A stretch of DNA of 64,000 bases from Macrotrachela quadricornifera (taxonomy: Eukaryota; Rotifera; Eurotatoria; Philodinida; Philodinidae). The stretch spans positions 203,388-267,387 of the forward strand of contig JAJEKB010020629.1 of NCBI GenBank assembly GCA_022393335.1, read 5' to 3'. The position numbers and the translations under genes are program-made. Under the pieces are notes generated by a model. It ran no database searches, was not told the DNA's origin, and saw nothing but the letters and a program-made list of their open reading frames with translations. Below, piece after piece: positions 47,381 through 58,964 of this stretch (positions are counted from its first letter, which is position 1; the number at the start of each line of letters is the position of its first letter).

Positions 47381-47912
47381 GCACACTAAAATAAAATGTG
47401 TCGTGCTCGAATGCGTCGTATTTTTAATATGTCGTAGTCTATATGTCAACTGTTCTTTCACCGTTTTGTTTCGTATGTGACGATACATATAAATGAGCCG
47501 ATGTAATGCACTAAATTTATACATTTTCATATATTGTTTTTAGTTGTTTCGCGACCATTTATGATTCGAGAATGTCTGAAGAGGTCGCTAGCTGGTAAAG
47601 AATGGACTGTCTCAAAGTAGTTCTATAGAGAGCTGAGAATCTATGGATAGTCAGATCTTACGATCTGATCGTCTTCAGGTACAAGAATAGGTACCAGTAA
47701 TTCGAATTATAATACAAAAAAAATACTAACAATTCGATTTTTCAAAAAAGAGAAAACCACGTGCCGAAAAATATGTCGAATGTGTCGCAAAAAAATGTGT
47801 CGTGGGTCCGCTGGAAGAAATGTGTCGCAGTGAGCATCTCGTGTCGCGTTTTAATGTGTCGTAAAATATGTCGTAAAACGCGACACTTGCGACACATTTT
47901 AATTCAGTGTGC
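47381..47912. mobile_element. non-autonomous TIR element rich in TGTGTCG words
   Basis: The left end GCACACTAAAATAAAATGTG (then TCG) returns inverted at the right end as GCACACTGAATTAAAATGTG (then TCG): 21 of 23 positions match. Inside, near the right end, ATGTGTCG or TATGTCG occurs about eight times, plus inverted CGACAC. The element is 532 bp, non-coding, without obvious target duplication. Confidence 0.75.
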
Positions 47913-48324
47913 AGCAATAGCCAATCGTTGATTAACAAAAAAAAATAATATCAAGCACTTAATTCGAAAAAATATGTATTGGAATACTCAATTCTAAAAT
48001 GGAAAAATAAAAAAAATAATTTAGTAAAATAACTGTAATAAACATATCGAAATAAGATAACAGTAGAAACAACTGTAGAATGTAGAATAACGAACCTTTG
48101 TTCATATTGACCGTTATATAACTCGTTGACCAACTAGATATCCTGTCAATAGATGTCGTTTGATTCTACATGTATAATCTTTGCAGATATTATACGTCTG
48201 CTTTTCGCGAATATAGTGCGGGATTTCAGCAACACTAAACTTATTGTGATGTGAACATTCCATGAAACCTGCCATAAATATAAGTCTTCGAAAGTAAGAC
48301 TCAAAAAGTCGTTCGTTTTATATA

Positions 48325-48561
48325 CTGTCGGATCCGACAAATTCCGACAGTCGGATGATATCGGATCTGATGGGTTCCAGCTGTCGGAAATTCCAGGATC
48401 CTATTACCAGAATCCTGGACTTTCTGATGTCGGAATACATCGGAAATTGAAGGATATAATGTGAAATCCAATAGTCGGAAGTCCGTCGGATCCGACCGTC
48501 GGATGTCGTCGGATTATTCAGGGATCCGACAGGATCCGATGGGTGAATGTTGACCTGGGTA
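48325..48561. repeat. TCGGATCCGA word array, copy 1
   Basis: About 235 bp in which TCGGA, TCCGA, GTCGGA and GGATCC are used over and over in both orientations (GTCGGATCCGACA, CCGTCGGATGTCGTCGG, GGGATCCGACAGGATCCGAT). It ends GACCTGGGTA, like copy 2. GC content is far above the surroundings. Confidence 0.7.
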
Positions 48562-48845
48562 CACAATTATGTTTATTCAGGGACTTATGGCGCGATCCAA
48601 AAGTGTGTCGAGAACATACGTTGTTCAGTTTGTGATAAAATAGTTAGAAAAGATAAATCTATCGTATTGTACGTACAGGATCATCGATTAGAAGTAAGTC
48701 TTTTTTTGCCTTTATTTCTAAGATAAATGGTTTTTTTTAGAAAAGCCATACATATTGTTCATTTTTAGCACATGCAAGCAATAAATACCATTTAATTGGA
48801 AAATTTTCACAATCATCAACAAAGGACATAAAATTCTTGTTATAC

Positions 48846-49005
48846 AAATTCGACAAAATTCGACAGGATCCAGTCAGAACCTAATCGGATCTGGACGGAA
48901 TTCGTGTCGGAATCCGGGTCACAGGATTCCCCGTTATTTCCGATGGCATCCTGTCGGTATAAAGTCCGCCCGATGGGATCCGATGACTCGGCTTCGTCCT
49001 GGGTA
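48846..49005. repeat. TCGGATCCGA word array, copy 2
   Basis: A second array of the same words (TTCGACAGGATCC, ATCGGATCTGGACGG, TGTCGGAATCCGGG, GATGGGATCCGATGA), ending TCCTGGGTA. The shared right end (CCTGGGTA) and orientation suggest two copies of one element family. No inverted partner of the end (TACCCAGG) is found, so both may be truncated. Confidence 0.6.
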
Positions 49006-49266
49006 TGGAAAAAGATTTTTAATTTTTAAAATTTTATAATTTTATAATATAGGTTGATCATAGAAAATGAATAAACTGGTTATTCATTCATTTTTATTTT
49101 TATTTTGATTGGAAAAAAGTCTACATTATACTAAGGTTGAATAAGGTTTATTTTCCATTTGTCAAACATTAAGATTATATTAAGTTTAAATAAAGTTTAT
49201 TCTACAATTAAAAAACTAAATATATGTCGACATATATATCATCTGTATTAGGAAAAACATGCTTTT

Positions 49267-50382
49267 TTACAAAATAAAAGAAGTCATATGATTTATCGAA
49301 ATCTTATTTGAGTCTTGTATAATATTAGGTAATAATGTTCGTCCATTCATTGACATACCAATTTTACATATTGTTTGTAAAGGTATCTGACGAATTTGAC
49401 TAATTAGTTTTGTTAACCATTGAACAAGAATATCATTCATAGAAAGATTTTTATTTTGAATTTGAAGTTTATGAAATAAATATTCGTTTGTACAACATTT
49501 AATAATTGTTTCTTTGAAATTAAATTTGATAAAGAATAAACAGGTGGAATAATACTCATTTCTTGATGATCGTATTGAATAGAACTTAATAATGGATCTA
49601 AACATCTTAACTTTGATCGATCATGATCAAATAGAGTCGGTTGTTTTCCTTGTAACCATAATGAAAAACGTTGTCCTAATAACCCTAGTCGACTCTCCCC
49701 CACCGAGTCCCCAGGGAGTCCCCTGAAAAATGCGAAATCACCGGTGAGTCCCTGTCGTGAGTCCCCGGGAAGTTTTAGGGGAGTCCCCAAATTTTCATAA
49801 ATCTAAAATTTTGAGAGCATTCCAATGGTAGCTTCCTGAAGAGACCCTGAAATACTCAGTAACTCCCCGGGGAGTCCCTAGAAAGTCCCCTCAAAGTCCC
49901 TGGTGAGTCCTGGAGGAGTCCTCGGGGAGTCACTGGGAAGTTCCTGAATTCCTTCTTAACTCCCCGGGAACTCAGGACAGGGACTCCCTCGGGGATTTCG
50001 TTGGGGAGTTTCGACTAGGGAAACTAAATCCGTAACCATCAGACAAATAATGATGACAACCAAATACCAATATTGTTCCATCTTGAAAATAAATTTGATG
50101 AAGAAAAATAAGAGGTGATGTATCTGTTGGAATTAAATCATATGGAAACAAATCTTCAATAGAAGAATAATTCTTATTTAAATATTTAAATATACTTTCC
50201 GTTGTTCTTCGTTCATATGAGTAAACTTGTCGTTCTTTTTCATTTTCACATTTGACAATACGCGGATCATTTTCTTCATAACTAATTGTTTGAAATGCTT
50301 GTGGACAATATAAATGCAGATATTTAGTAAAAGATTTTTCAAGATTAGGGATATTGTAATCATAAATAAGTAATGCAATCAA
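49267..50382 (-). pseudogene. HXXXD (BAHD-type) acyltransferase fragment, broken by a TIR element
   Basis: Reading leftward from 50382, an exon-like segment contains the motif HHYLSDGYGFS, the HxxxDG catalytic signature of acyl-CoA acyltransferases of the BAHD/condensation type. At that point a 338-bp element (49683-50020) interrupts the frame; the flanks rejoin cleanly into LLGQRFSLWLQGKQP. Further on there is a one-base frameshift near 49530 before FIKFNFKETIIKC and MSMNGRTLLP. The DFGWG motif expected near the C terminus is not seen before the stop at 49267. The 5' part is also missing: the frame is closed just upstream of 50382, where other repeats begin. It is a partial, dead gene. Confidence 0.75.
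49683..50020. mobile_element. non-autonomous TIR element built of GGGGAGTCCC words
   Basis: Terminal inverted repeats are CCCTAGTCGA and TCGACTAGGG (10 of 10); after two mismatches, CTCCCC extends them to 16 of 18. The element is 338 bp and GC-rich in an AT-rich region. Its interior repeats GAGTCCC, GGGGAGTC and CCCCGGGGA-like words in both orientations more than fifteen times. It sits inside the acyltransferase frame, and removing it together with one TT restores an uninterrupted reading, so the target duplication is probably 2 bp (TT). Confidence 0.85.
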
Positions 50383-52124
50383 CTATATGAATTTCAGGAT
50401 ACCTTACCGTGAGCCCATATGATTGGGAGCGATATTCGGCTGTTAGAGGCATTTTATCGCTTCAAAATTAATTGAATTATATACCATTCGATAGAGCTCG
50501 CCGAGTTGCATAAGACACACTTATTGGTTTTTCGTAGACAACTCTATTATCGAATATCGGGGCGTTTGAATTGTATATTTTGATAATTTTGGGGTTCTAG
50601 GTTAATTTTTATGGTTGTTTTGCGTTGTATGATTTTAGATTGGTGTGCGTTTGATAGATCTCGTTGAGTTGTGCTAGACACACCGATTATTCTTTTGACA
50701 CAGCTTTATAGGTGAATATCTGCTGATAATTGTCCTGCTTTTAGCTAAAATGTATCTTGAAAATGATGTATTTGAATTTTTTTAGGGTTTGATTTTGGAT
50801 ATTCGGATTTTTAAATTATGTTGAATTGTGGTATATTCGATGCTCTATAAGACACAGCTTTGTGGGCGAATGTTTCCTGGTTTTACTCGAATCTACCGCT
50901 AACTTCCCTAACGTGTTTGAAAAGTAAACGTAAAGGTCGTGCAATAACAATGATAAATGTCATATAGAGGCCAATAATTCGATTTAAAAAAATAGAACAA
51001 TTATTCGAATGAGTATAAATTTTAACTTTTTTTCTTTATTCTAACAAAATTAACGAAAAGAAATACAAATCTGTACAGATAATGTAAAACAAAACAAACG
51101 ACCATTAATTTCGGAGCAATAAACAAAACATTTGATGATTATAAGTATTGATTTTCTCTTTTGTTCAGTAAATTAGTACTTGTCGACTATTATATATATC
51201 AACCCAAAATTTAGAAAAAGCTCATTGTAAACTATATTTTGCAACATTTCGTAACGGATAAATGTGATTCAGGAAACGTTACAATAAATATCAATTGTAT
51301 ATTGTTATACCAAATAATTAACCATGAATACATTTTTTCATAATAGAAACAGTTCAAATGGAAACATCTACAATATTATAGAAGATTTACATGAACAAAG
51401 AAAAATATTCCCTTTAATCTTAACAAATACGTTAAGATGATAAGAAGAAAGAAAACAAGAATAATGTTGTTGGCAGCACGAATAGATGTAAAGAGTGATT
51501 AGACAAACACATCAAACATATTAAAATATAATAAAACATAGAAAATGAACACAACATGCATAATCAAAACCTTTTTTTAATCGAATAAAGCTAAAAAATC
51601 ATTGACTTCAGAAACTTAATGTGGTGTGCGTATAATTGAGTTTCAATACAATACACTTTATCAATCGTTTCATTATTGATCCATGTAAATATAATGAGTT
51701 TTATATATAACTGCTATAATTATCATTATATTGTACACTTGTATTAATAAATTTATTTATTTTTTTAATTAAATGAAACCAAACAGAAGTTTATGAAGAT
51801 GAGAACAAAATTATCGCACTTTATGATCTTTCAATAATTATTTTTCAGCAATACTTATTAATTAGAATCAACGATATAAGAATAAAACAGTAGGACGTCT
51901 TAATCACTTCATTTAAGAATAGTTCAATGTATGGTGATTTCTGTCTTAAACAAGTAAAGCAGAAATTAGCGCTTTGATTGAATACTTCACTTTTTGGATA
52001 CATGTGAAGTTGAGCAGTCATATTATGAATTCTAATAACATTATAAGTAACAAAACTCTGCTGAACAATAAAGGATGAAATAATATTATTTCTGAACAAG
52101 TCATATGTGGTCGATTTTACTTTC
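50383..52124. other. repeat-bearing spacer before tRNA-His copy 2
   Basis: About 1.7 kb. The first 500 bp hold three tandem copies of a dispersed repeat (50480-50885); the rest to 52100 is AT-rich without recognisable genes. Confidence 0.5.
50480..50885. repeat. tandem copies of the GATAGAGCTCGTCGAGTTG repeat
   Basis: Copies begin near 50489 (CGATAGAGCTCGCCGAGTTG), 50652 (TGATAGATCTCGTTGAGTTG) and 50838 (TCGATGCTCTATAAGACACA), each followed by AAGACACAC or TAGACACACC and then a GAATAT or GAATGT end. Spacing is about 160-185 bp. A related unit is found inverted in the element at 15.1-15.3 kb. Confidence 0.6.
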
Positions 52125-52195
52125 GCCGCGGTAGTATAATGGTAGTACATCCGGTTGTGGTCCGGATAACGCAGGTTCGATTCCTGCCCGTGGCA
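52125..52195 (+). tRNA. tRNA-His (GTG), copy 2
   Basis: Identical over all 71 nt to the copy at 42725. It is the first element of tandem unit A. The upstream TTTTACTTTC and the downstream ATAAATTTTTTCTTGTAGAC flank are shared with copy 3; the oligo-T downstream is a likely Pol III terminator. Confidence 0.97.
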
Positions 52196-52716
52196 TATAA
52201 ATTTTTTCTTGTAGACTCATGCAGAACAGAAAAAAGTGCTTCTCTTCTTTTTGTAACATAATACAATGATATGTATGTTGAGTCGTGCATACCATCATGT
52301 TTCTATAATCGTTAAAATCATTTTTACCATCATAGAATGTATTATACATACATCAAGATTTAAAATATTGACAATATGTTTGTTCTTTTCTGTTTCAAGT
52401 TATTTTCAGAAGTTATCGACAAGGAGCGTTTGCAAGAAATATTTATTTTTATATGAATTTATTGTATTAAACAATTATTTCTCCATTCAAAATCGACGTA
52501 AGATTTTCTCAAAGAAAGATATTTTAGAATAAACTCTAGGTTATTATACTTTTCCAATTATATTTCAAATCAATGATTTTTTATACAATCTTACTGATTA
52601 GTATAAAATACTGTACAACCAAAATCACTGAATTTCAAAACAGTAATTAAAGTAATTAAAAATCGAAATTTATTTAATTAGTATAACATAAGCAATGATT
52701 ACAACAAGTAAAAAGT

Positions 52717-52989
52717 TCATCGAACAAGTTTGAGTTGACAACATAGATTAGGTCTATTTGGATCATAATATGGATGAATCATTAAACTACATATTCGAGC
52801 AGAATAAAGTCCAGTTGATCCACCACAAACAAAAGGTTTACCTTGATTGATAACAGAACATAAACATGAACCTCTATTATTTGAATAGAGTCGTCCCATA
52901 TATTGACAACATTGACATTGACATATTCGTGATTCTGTCAACATCAATGAAGATATTAATAATATTAAAATCAGAATTTTAATCGTCAT
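52717..52989 (-). CDS. small secreted protein with ten cysteines, copy A
   Basis: 90 residues with a clear signal peptide (MTIKILILILLISSLMLTES). The mature part of about 70 residues has ten cysteines in the pattern CxCxCC, CxC, C, C, CC (CQCQCC ... CLC ... VCGG ... ICS ... LCCQLKLV). It is likely a disulfide-rich extracellular peptide. I do not recognise the family; it could be an antimicrobial, mating or structural peptide, none of which is shown. Copy B in the next tandem unit differs at three residues only. The gene lies about 520 bp from tRNA-His, on the opposite strand. Confidence 0.8.
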   Translation of the reverse strand: MTIKILILILLISSLMLTESRICQCQCCQYMGRLYSNNRGSCLCSVINQGKPFVCGGSTGLYSARICSLMIHPYYDPNRPNLCCQLKLVR

Positions 52990-55900
52990 TTTTCTATGAA
53001 TAAAAATTATTTCTAATTATTAAATCTTCATCCTATTAAAATCAAAAATATAAAATTTACCTGTTGGTTGAAATGACGCTTTTGAAAAAGTTGAGAATAC
53101 TGAAGAAGGGAAAGAAAATTTGTATTAAAGAATAATGTTCGAAAAGTCCTTAACAAAAAAAATTTAGTTGACTTTCAATAAAAAATAGCATTCATAACGA
53201 GCAACTTACGTCTTTTACTTTGACTAGCTGATTAAACTCTCAATTCTTTCTCTTCATTAAAGTGAATATCCGGAAATTTTTTTCATACTCATTTTAAATA
53301 TAGACTCTCTTTACTCTCCTTAAAAATCTTGGATCGAATTACAATTAAACTCCCACACATGAAAAGTACAAATGATAATGATGATTTGTTGATATAGTAT
53401 AATTTATTTGTTTTTAACAAAATATGGATAGTTTAGGAATTCGATATGTGATCTATAATTAATTATTCAAGGATGTTACATCTAAGCTTAATAGATATCT
53501 GAATACTATATAATTAAAAAACAAAGCAGTTTCGATTCTGCAATAGATGATTTTTTTGTTTGAATGCATTCGAGTAAAACTAAAACCCTCAACAAATACT
53601 TACTTAGTAAACAATAGAAATAGTAGATACTGACATTGATATTCTTATCAATTTAAGTAAATTTTCTGTTTCGACATACTGAATATTTTTCACATTTTTA
53701 TTTTGTTCTCCTACTATATTAATGGTACAAGCATTGAAATATCGTGTATTTTGTGGCTGATGCTTCTTAGTTTTTATCATGTATCAGGCGTTTTTTAGAT
53801 AAAACGAGATGTCAAATATAAAAAAGCTGAATAATACTATCAAATAAAACAGTTTATATGAAAAGATTTTATTCATTAATATAGTTGTAATCCATCAAAA
53901 TATACAATTATGTCAAATAAGAACAATACAACTACTTATGTATTAGCTATATGATCAAGAAAAAGTAAGAAGAAAAAAATTAAAGGTCTCATGTTGTTTT
54001 TCTTTTCCTATTTAAGCATCTAATGTAACGTACACCTCTGTTCTACGATATAGACTCATTGTATACCTTGATAACTTTGGTCGAACGAGTAGGATTATAA
54101 ATGTCTGAATACGAAGAAAGAGGATAGTTTATAGATTTTAGTACTGCGATCGTATATTTTCATGTAGTATTCAAAGTAGTACCGCAGTTGGCGACAACAA
54201 AACACGCACATATCACTTTCATACACGATCTTGTTAGTCTCTATGTTAGACCATGATGTAGACTATATTTGTGGATGAAGTATCTTAATAAAAAAAACCA
54301 GAAATGTTTTGTTTTGCAACACTATTTTCTCTTTTCATTATTAAATTAATATATTTATGTGACGTATTAAAAAATACTGATCCAAAGATATGTCAGTTCT
54401 AAAACAATCATTTTCATGCACATTTAAATAAATGATTCATCTTACTGCAAATAATTATTCAATCTATTGAGATACGCCTACATACTCATTATGTGTTTTA
54501 TTAATTTCATATTTATATTGATTTCTATGAGTAAAAATGATTATAATGTGAGTTCTTAAAGTTCTTTTTATATAAAAGTGGAATATCTCTGTATTATAAT
54601 TGCATCTATAAACGTCAGTCTTTCTTTCTCTTTTATCTATTACTAAAAGAAAAAAAGAAACTTATTGACATACCATCAATAAGTGAGATTCCTATAAATT
54701 AAATGTAAATACTCTTTTCTTTCCTTGAGACAATTATGCAGTGATAACATTTTTTTCTGTAGTTTATAACATCAACATCACGTACTTTATTCTTTTATAT
54801 AAAATTAATACATATATATCTATGGTATGATTAAAATTTAATTTACATGAATTCTATTCAAAATTTAACAAAGACTTTCTTTAATTTTATTTCTGTGTCC
54901 TTAAACAGTCATGACAAGAAGATATTCAACACAAAAGATAAAGACTTTATATATTAAAAATGTATTGTTACAATGAAGGACATTTTAGATTACATTTTTT
55001 ATTACTTTGTACTCGACTTTTCTTTCATTTTTAGAAAGAATCTTTCTCTATTTTAAAATGTTTGGTTGTAACTATAATCTCATCAATTAATTTGTTTTTT
55101 TATCTCATTTCTGCAAAAAGTAGATGTGTTCTTGTTTTGAGAACAATATTCTCGTCATTAGTATCATATAACTAAGAAATTGGTAGTGAAAGAGTTTCAA
55201 CGGGAAACTAATGAACTAGAAATACTAACTGTTAAAAGTATTTCTTTGTATAACCTACATCTTTGGTAGGATTATCTGAATTGATTATTTCCTGGATATG
55301 TGATACCATATATTCACGTGGTCAGAAAACGTGAGCTTAACTATGAACTATTTCCTTATATTTTCCATTTTGCAAAAGCTTTAATACAAAAAGTTATAAG
55401 ATCATCAAATGTCGCTGGATACAACTATGATCTTGACTTAGGGTCTTGAACGAAATGAGATTAAGTAAAGAAGTCTGTGTAATTATAAGATGTTATTCAA
55501 TATATATCATCTTACAGATTTCTCTATAAGATCTCCTCTTTTAACTTCACTCACTTGTCTAAACATGTGATTGATACAGCACAACAAACCACCCAACACA
55601 AATTTTTTTAAATATATACCCAAAACAAAAACTGTTTTCATACCATGTCACATAATGGGTCAAAAAGTCACTTTTTCGAAGAAATAAAAATTGAAGAGTT
55701 CGTTATAAGTTGTCCATATGAAATATTTGCTGTTGCTAATGAAACAGTGATGATAGAGAAAACATTTTAAATACTATTTTATGTAGTAGCCATAATTTCT
55801 ATAAAGTTTTTTTACTTTAGATGAGTAATGAAAAATAAATACAATACTAAAAATGTTTCCAATATCTTAGTGAAAGTTGCTGAAATTTTACTCATACCGA

Positions 55901-56499
55901 CTAGAATATTTAAGTCTATATTTTATAAATATTTTCATAAGAATATAGATGATCAGTATGTCTTTATCAAGGATAAAAAGATGACAATATCAGCTTAAAC
56001 TATGTGACGGTACTAAGTTATTGTTTCGCATTGAATGAAATAACATCGTATTTTCAATTTTATTAGACATTGAAGAGTATGATGATTAAGAAAAACTGAT
56101 TCATTTTGTATTACAAAGAACATCGTTTTTACACGGTCGAAAAGTGAACTCTCAAAATTTTACCCATTTTGAAAGCAAAAAGCGCCACTATAATATAAAC
56201 AATCTTATATAAATTGTAGAGCTTTTCACACTTTATCTTGTAGTCTTTATCATTTTTTTAATACAATTTATTTAATGAATGAAAATTGAAATACAACATC
56301 CTGTTATTCAACTTTTCATACCTGTTATTTTTCTGGAAATAGAAAAATGTCTATTTTTCCTATATCATTGAAAGATGATATATTAGAACAATACTTATGA
56401 AACTTGTTCGTATAAAAGAAACATGATGTGTCTACCTATCATTAAAAATAAAATAAGTTGATAAAATTGAATGAAATAGTGAAAATATTTAAAAAAACA
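52990..56499. other. non-coding body of tandem unit A
   Basis: About 3.5 kb of AT-rich DNA with only short chance frames. It is alignable with unit B for most of its length, but at clearly lower similarity than the tRNA and the Cys-rich gene. A copy of the AGCTCTACAATT MITE end lies at about 56205-56250. Confidence 0.5.
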
Positions 56500-57080
56500 T
56501 TTAGGAAGAGTCTTTTGGGACACACAATAGATGCATAGTGTGTCCTGAAAGTCATTAGAGTAAGGAAGATTTGAATATCTCCATTACAGCTCGACCAAAC
56601 GAGCTCAGTTTTTTTACGAAGAATAGAAGCATGTTCATATTTCAAATTTATATAGACAAGAATATTGAAAATCTTTGTTAGGTATCTCCCTTGAATTCAA
56701 CAGAAATAACTTAATAAAAGTTCATAGTAACCTTGTCAGCATGGATTTAAAGTGTGAATATGTCTCTATCCTCGATAAAAGTATTGGCTGGCTTGTTCAA
56801 GTTGTAATAGAGATATTTAATTTTCTTTTCAATAAAGTACCTTTTGCACTATGCTATATACTGTTTTCTTCCCATATATGAAAAAGTAAAATTTTCTTAT
56901 TCAGTTCAACAGCGATATTTAACAAAGATTTTCAATACGCTTGTTCGTATGAAGCTGAAGTGTGAAGATACCTCTATTCTTGGTAAAAAAATGGATTCGT
57001 TTGATTTAGTTGTAATGAAAATATTCAAAGTTTTTTTAACACTAATGACTTTCAGATCACTCTATATACAAATGATTGAT
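56500..57080. repeat. cluster of mariner-like MITE fragments
   Basis: GGGACACACAATAG at 56517 and ATAGTGTGTCCTGAAAGTCA at 56535 look like head-to-head mariner-type ends. Three related stretches follow: one inverted (56540-56690), two direct (56720-56830 and 56930-57060). They share ATGAArnTgnAGTGTGAA-like, TCTATTCTTGGTAAAAAAAT and TTGTAATGGAGATATTCAAA-type segments. No transposase frame remains. Confidence 0.5.
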
Positions 57081-57470
57081 TCTCGTTCCGCTGACAAAAT
57101 ATTGCTTCTTTATGCTCAGTTTCCTGTTACATTACTTATTTATTTTTGTCTATTCAGTTATGAAAACTTATTCATTAGTAGAAAGATAATTATAACAATA
57201 TTATTCTTTCTCAGATCACCTGTATACATAATCAAAATTGATCACACATTCACTTTTGTTTCATAACTTTCTAAATTGTTTATACGTTTGAACTGAAACA
57301 TTCATATTTTATTTATTTGAATTCAAAATTCAGAACCACAATCTTATCACGAAATTTTGCGTTATTTTTGTATGGATATAAAACTAGGTAAAAAAATAAT
57401 CTAATTTTACTTAAAATATAAAGAATTTCTTTTAAAAAAATTTTTCGTTCATGTGGACAATTTTACTTTC

Positions 57471-57541
57471 GCCGCGGTAGTATAATGGTAGTACATCCGG
57501 TTGTGGTCCGGATAACGCAGGTTCGATTCCTGCCCGTGGCA
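57471..57541 (+). tRNA. tRNA-His (GTG), copy 3
   Basis: Identical over all 71 nt to the other two copies, although the flanks differ at several positions. It starts tandem unit B. Same fold, same GTG anticodon and a downstream T-rich terminator-like stretch. Confidence 0.97.
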
Positions 57542-58030
57542 TATGAATTTTTTCTTGTAGACTTATGCAGAACAAAAAAAAAGTCCTTTTCCTCTTTTTA
57601 TAAGATAATACAATGACATGTATGTTAAGTCGTGCATACCATCATAGAATGTATTATACATACGTAAAGTTTTAAAATATTGGCACTATGTTTGTTCATT
57701 TTTGTTTCAGGCTATTTTCAGAAGTTATCTACAAGGAATGTTTGCAAGAAGTATTTATTTTTCTATGAATTTATTGTAATAAACAACTATTTCTCCATTC
57801 AAAATCGAGATAAGTATTTTGTGAAAGAAAGATATTTTAGAATAAACTCTAGGTTGTTATACTTTTCGAATTATATTTCAAATCAATGAATTTTTATACA
57901 ATCTTACTGATTAGTATAAAATACTGTACAACAAAAATCACTGAATTTCAAAATAATAGTTAAAAGTAATCAAAAACCGAAATTGATTTAATTAATATAA
58001 CATAAGCAATGATTACAACAAGTAAAAAGT

Positions 58031-58303
58031 TCATTGAACAAGTTTGAGTTGACAACATAGATTAGGTCTATTCGGATCATAATATGGATGAATCATTAAA
58101 CTACATATTCGAGCAGAATAAAGTCCAGTTGATCCACCACAAACAAAAGGTTTTCCTTGATTGGTAACAGAACATAAACATGAACTTCTATTATTTGAAT
58201 AGAGTCGTCCCATATATTGACAACATTGACATTGACATATTCGTGATTCTGTCAACATCAATGAAGATATTAATAATATCAAAATCAAAATTTTAATCGT
58301 CAT
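58031..58303 (-). CDS. small secreted protein with ten cysteines, copy B
   Basis: 90 residues, same signal peptide and same ten cysteines as copy A. The three differences are Gly to Ser (NNRS), Ile to Thr (SVTN) and the last residue Arg to Gln. The flanking DNA differs more than the coding DNA, which supports selection on the protein. Function and family are unknown. Confidence 0.8.
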   Translation of the reverse strand: MTIKILILILLISSLMLTESRICQCQCCQYMGRLYSNNRSSCLCSVTNQGKPFVCGGSTGLYSARICSLMIHPYYDPNRPNLCCQLKLVQ

Positions 58304-58964
58304 TTTTCTATGAATAAAAATTATTTCTAATTATTAAATCTTCATCTTATTAAAATCAAAAATATAAAATTTACCTGTTGGTTGAAATGATGCTTTTGAA
58401 AAAGTTGAGAATACTGAAGAAAGGGAAAGAAAAATTGTATTAGAGGATAATGTTCGGAAAGTTCTTAACGAAAAAATTTATTTGACTTTTAATAAAAATA
58501 GCATTCATATACGAATAACTTACGTCTTTTACTTTGACTAGCTGATTAAATTCTCAATTTTTTCTCTTCATTAAAGTGAATATCCGGAAAACTTTTTTCA
58601 CACTCATTTTAAATATAGACTCTCTTTACTCTCCTTAAAAAAGCTTGGATCCAATTACAATTAAACTCCCACACATGGAAAGTACAGATGATAATAATGA
58701 TTTGTTGATATAGTATAATTTATTTGTTTTTAACAAAATAAAGATAGTTTAGGAATTTGATATGTGATCTATAATTAATTATTCAAGGATGTTACGTCTA
58801 AGCTTAATAGATATCTGAATACTAAATAATTAAAAAACAAAGCAGTTTCGATTCTGTAATAAATGATTTTTTAGTTTTTTGTTTGAATGCATTCGAGTAA
58901 AACTAAGATCCTCAACAAATACTTAGTCAGCAAAAAATAGAAATAGTAAATATTGATATTGGGA

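Larger units (their letters stand above)
47913..49266. other. accessory stretch with two TCGGATCCGA word arrays
   Basis: Besides the two arrays (listed separately) there is a possible exon at about 48590-48690 encoding IRCSVCDKIVRKDKSIVL before a good donor (GTAAGT). It has one CxxC pair, but no gene could be built around it. The rest is AT-rich. Confidence 0.4.
52125..57470. repeat. tandem unit A (tRNA-His plus Cys-rich gene)
   Basis: A 5.35-kb unit that is repeated directly by unit B. Order: tRNA-His, minus-strand Cys-rich gene, about 3.5 kb of AT-rich non-coding DNA, mariner-like fragments (56.5-57.1 kb) and a 300-bp end block (57150-57470). Matching landmarks with unit B include the tRNA, the gene, AACTGTTTTCATACCATGTCA at 55.63 kb against AACTGTTTTTGATCTTATGC at 61.4 kb, and the end block against 62.70-63.01 kb. 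Confidence 0.8.

Noticed and set aside
47726..48566. minus-strand frames over the TGTCG and TCGGA word arrays
   Set aside because: Open frames come from stop-poor repeated words; no start context, splice support or domain.
49437..49790. 117-residue frame with PGDSRQGL-like repeats
   Set aside because: The repeated peptide is the GGGGAGTCCC transposon read through into the broken acyltransferase, not a protein domain.
56844..57266. 140-residue plus-strand frame
   Set aside because: It lies in the mariner-like fragment cluster and its similar peptides mirror DNA repeats in both orientations, so coding is unlikely.
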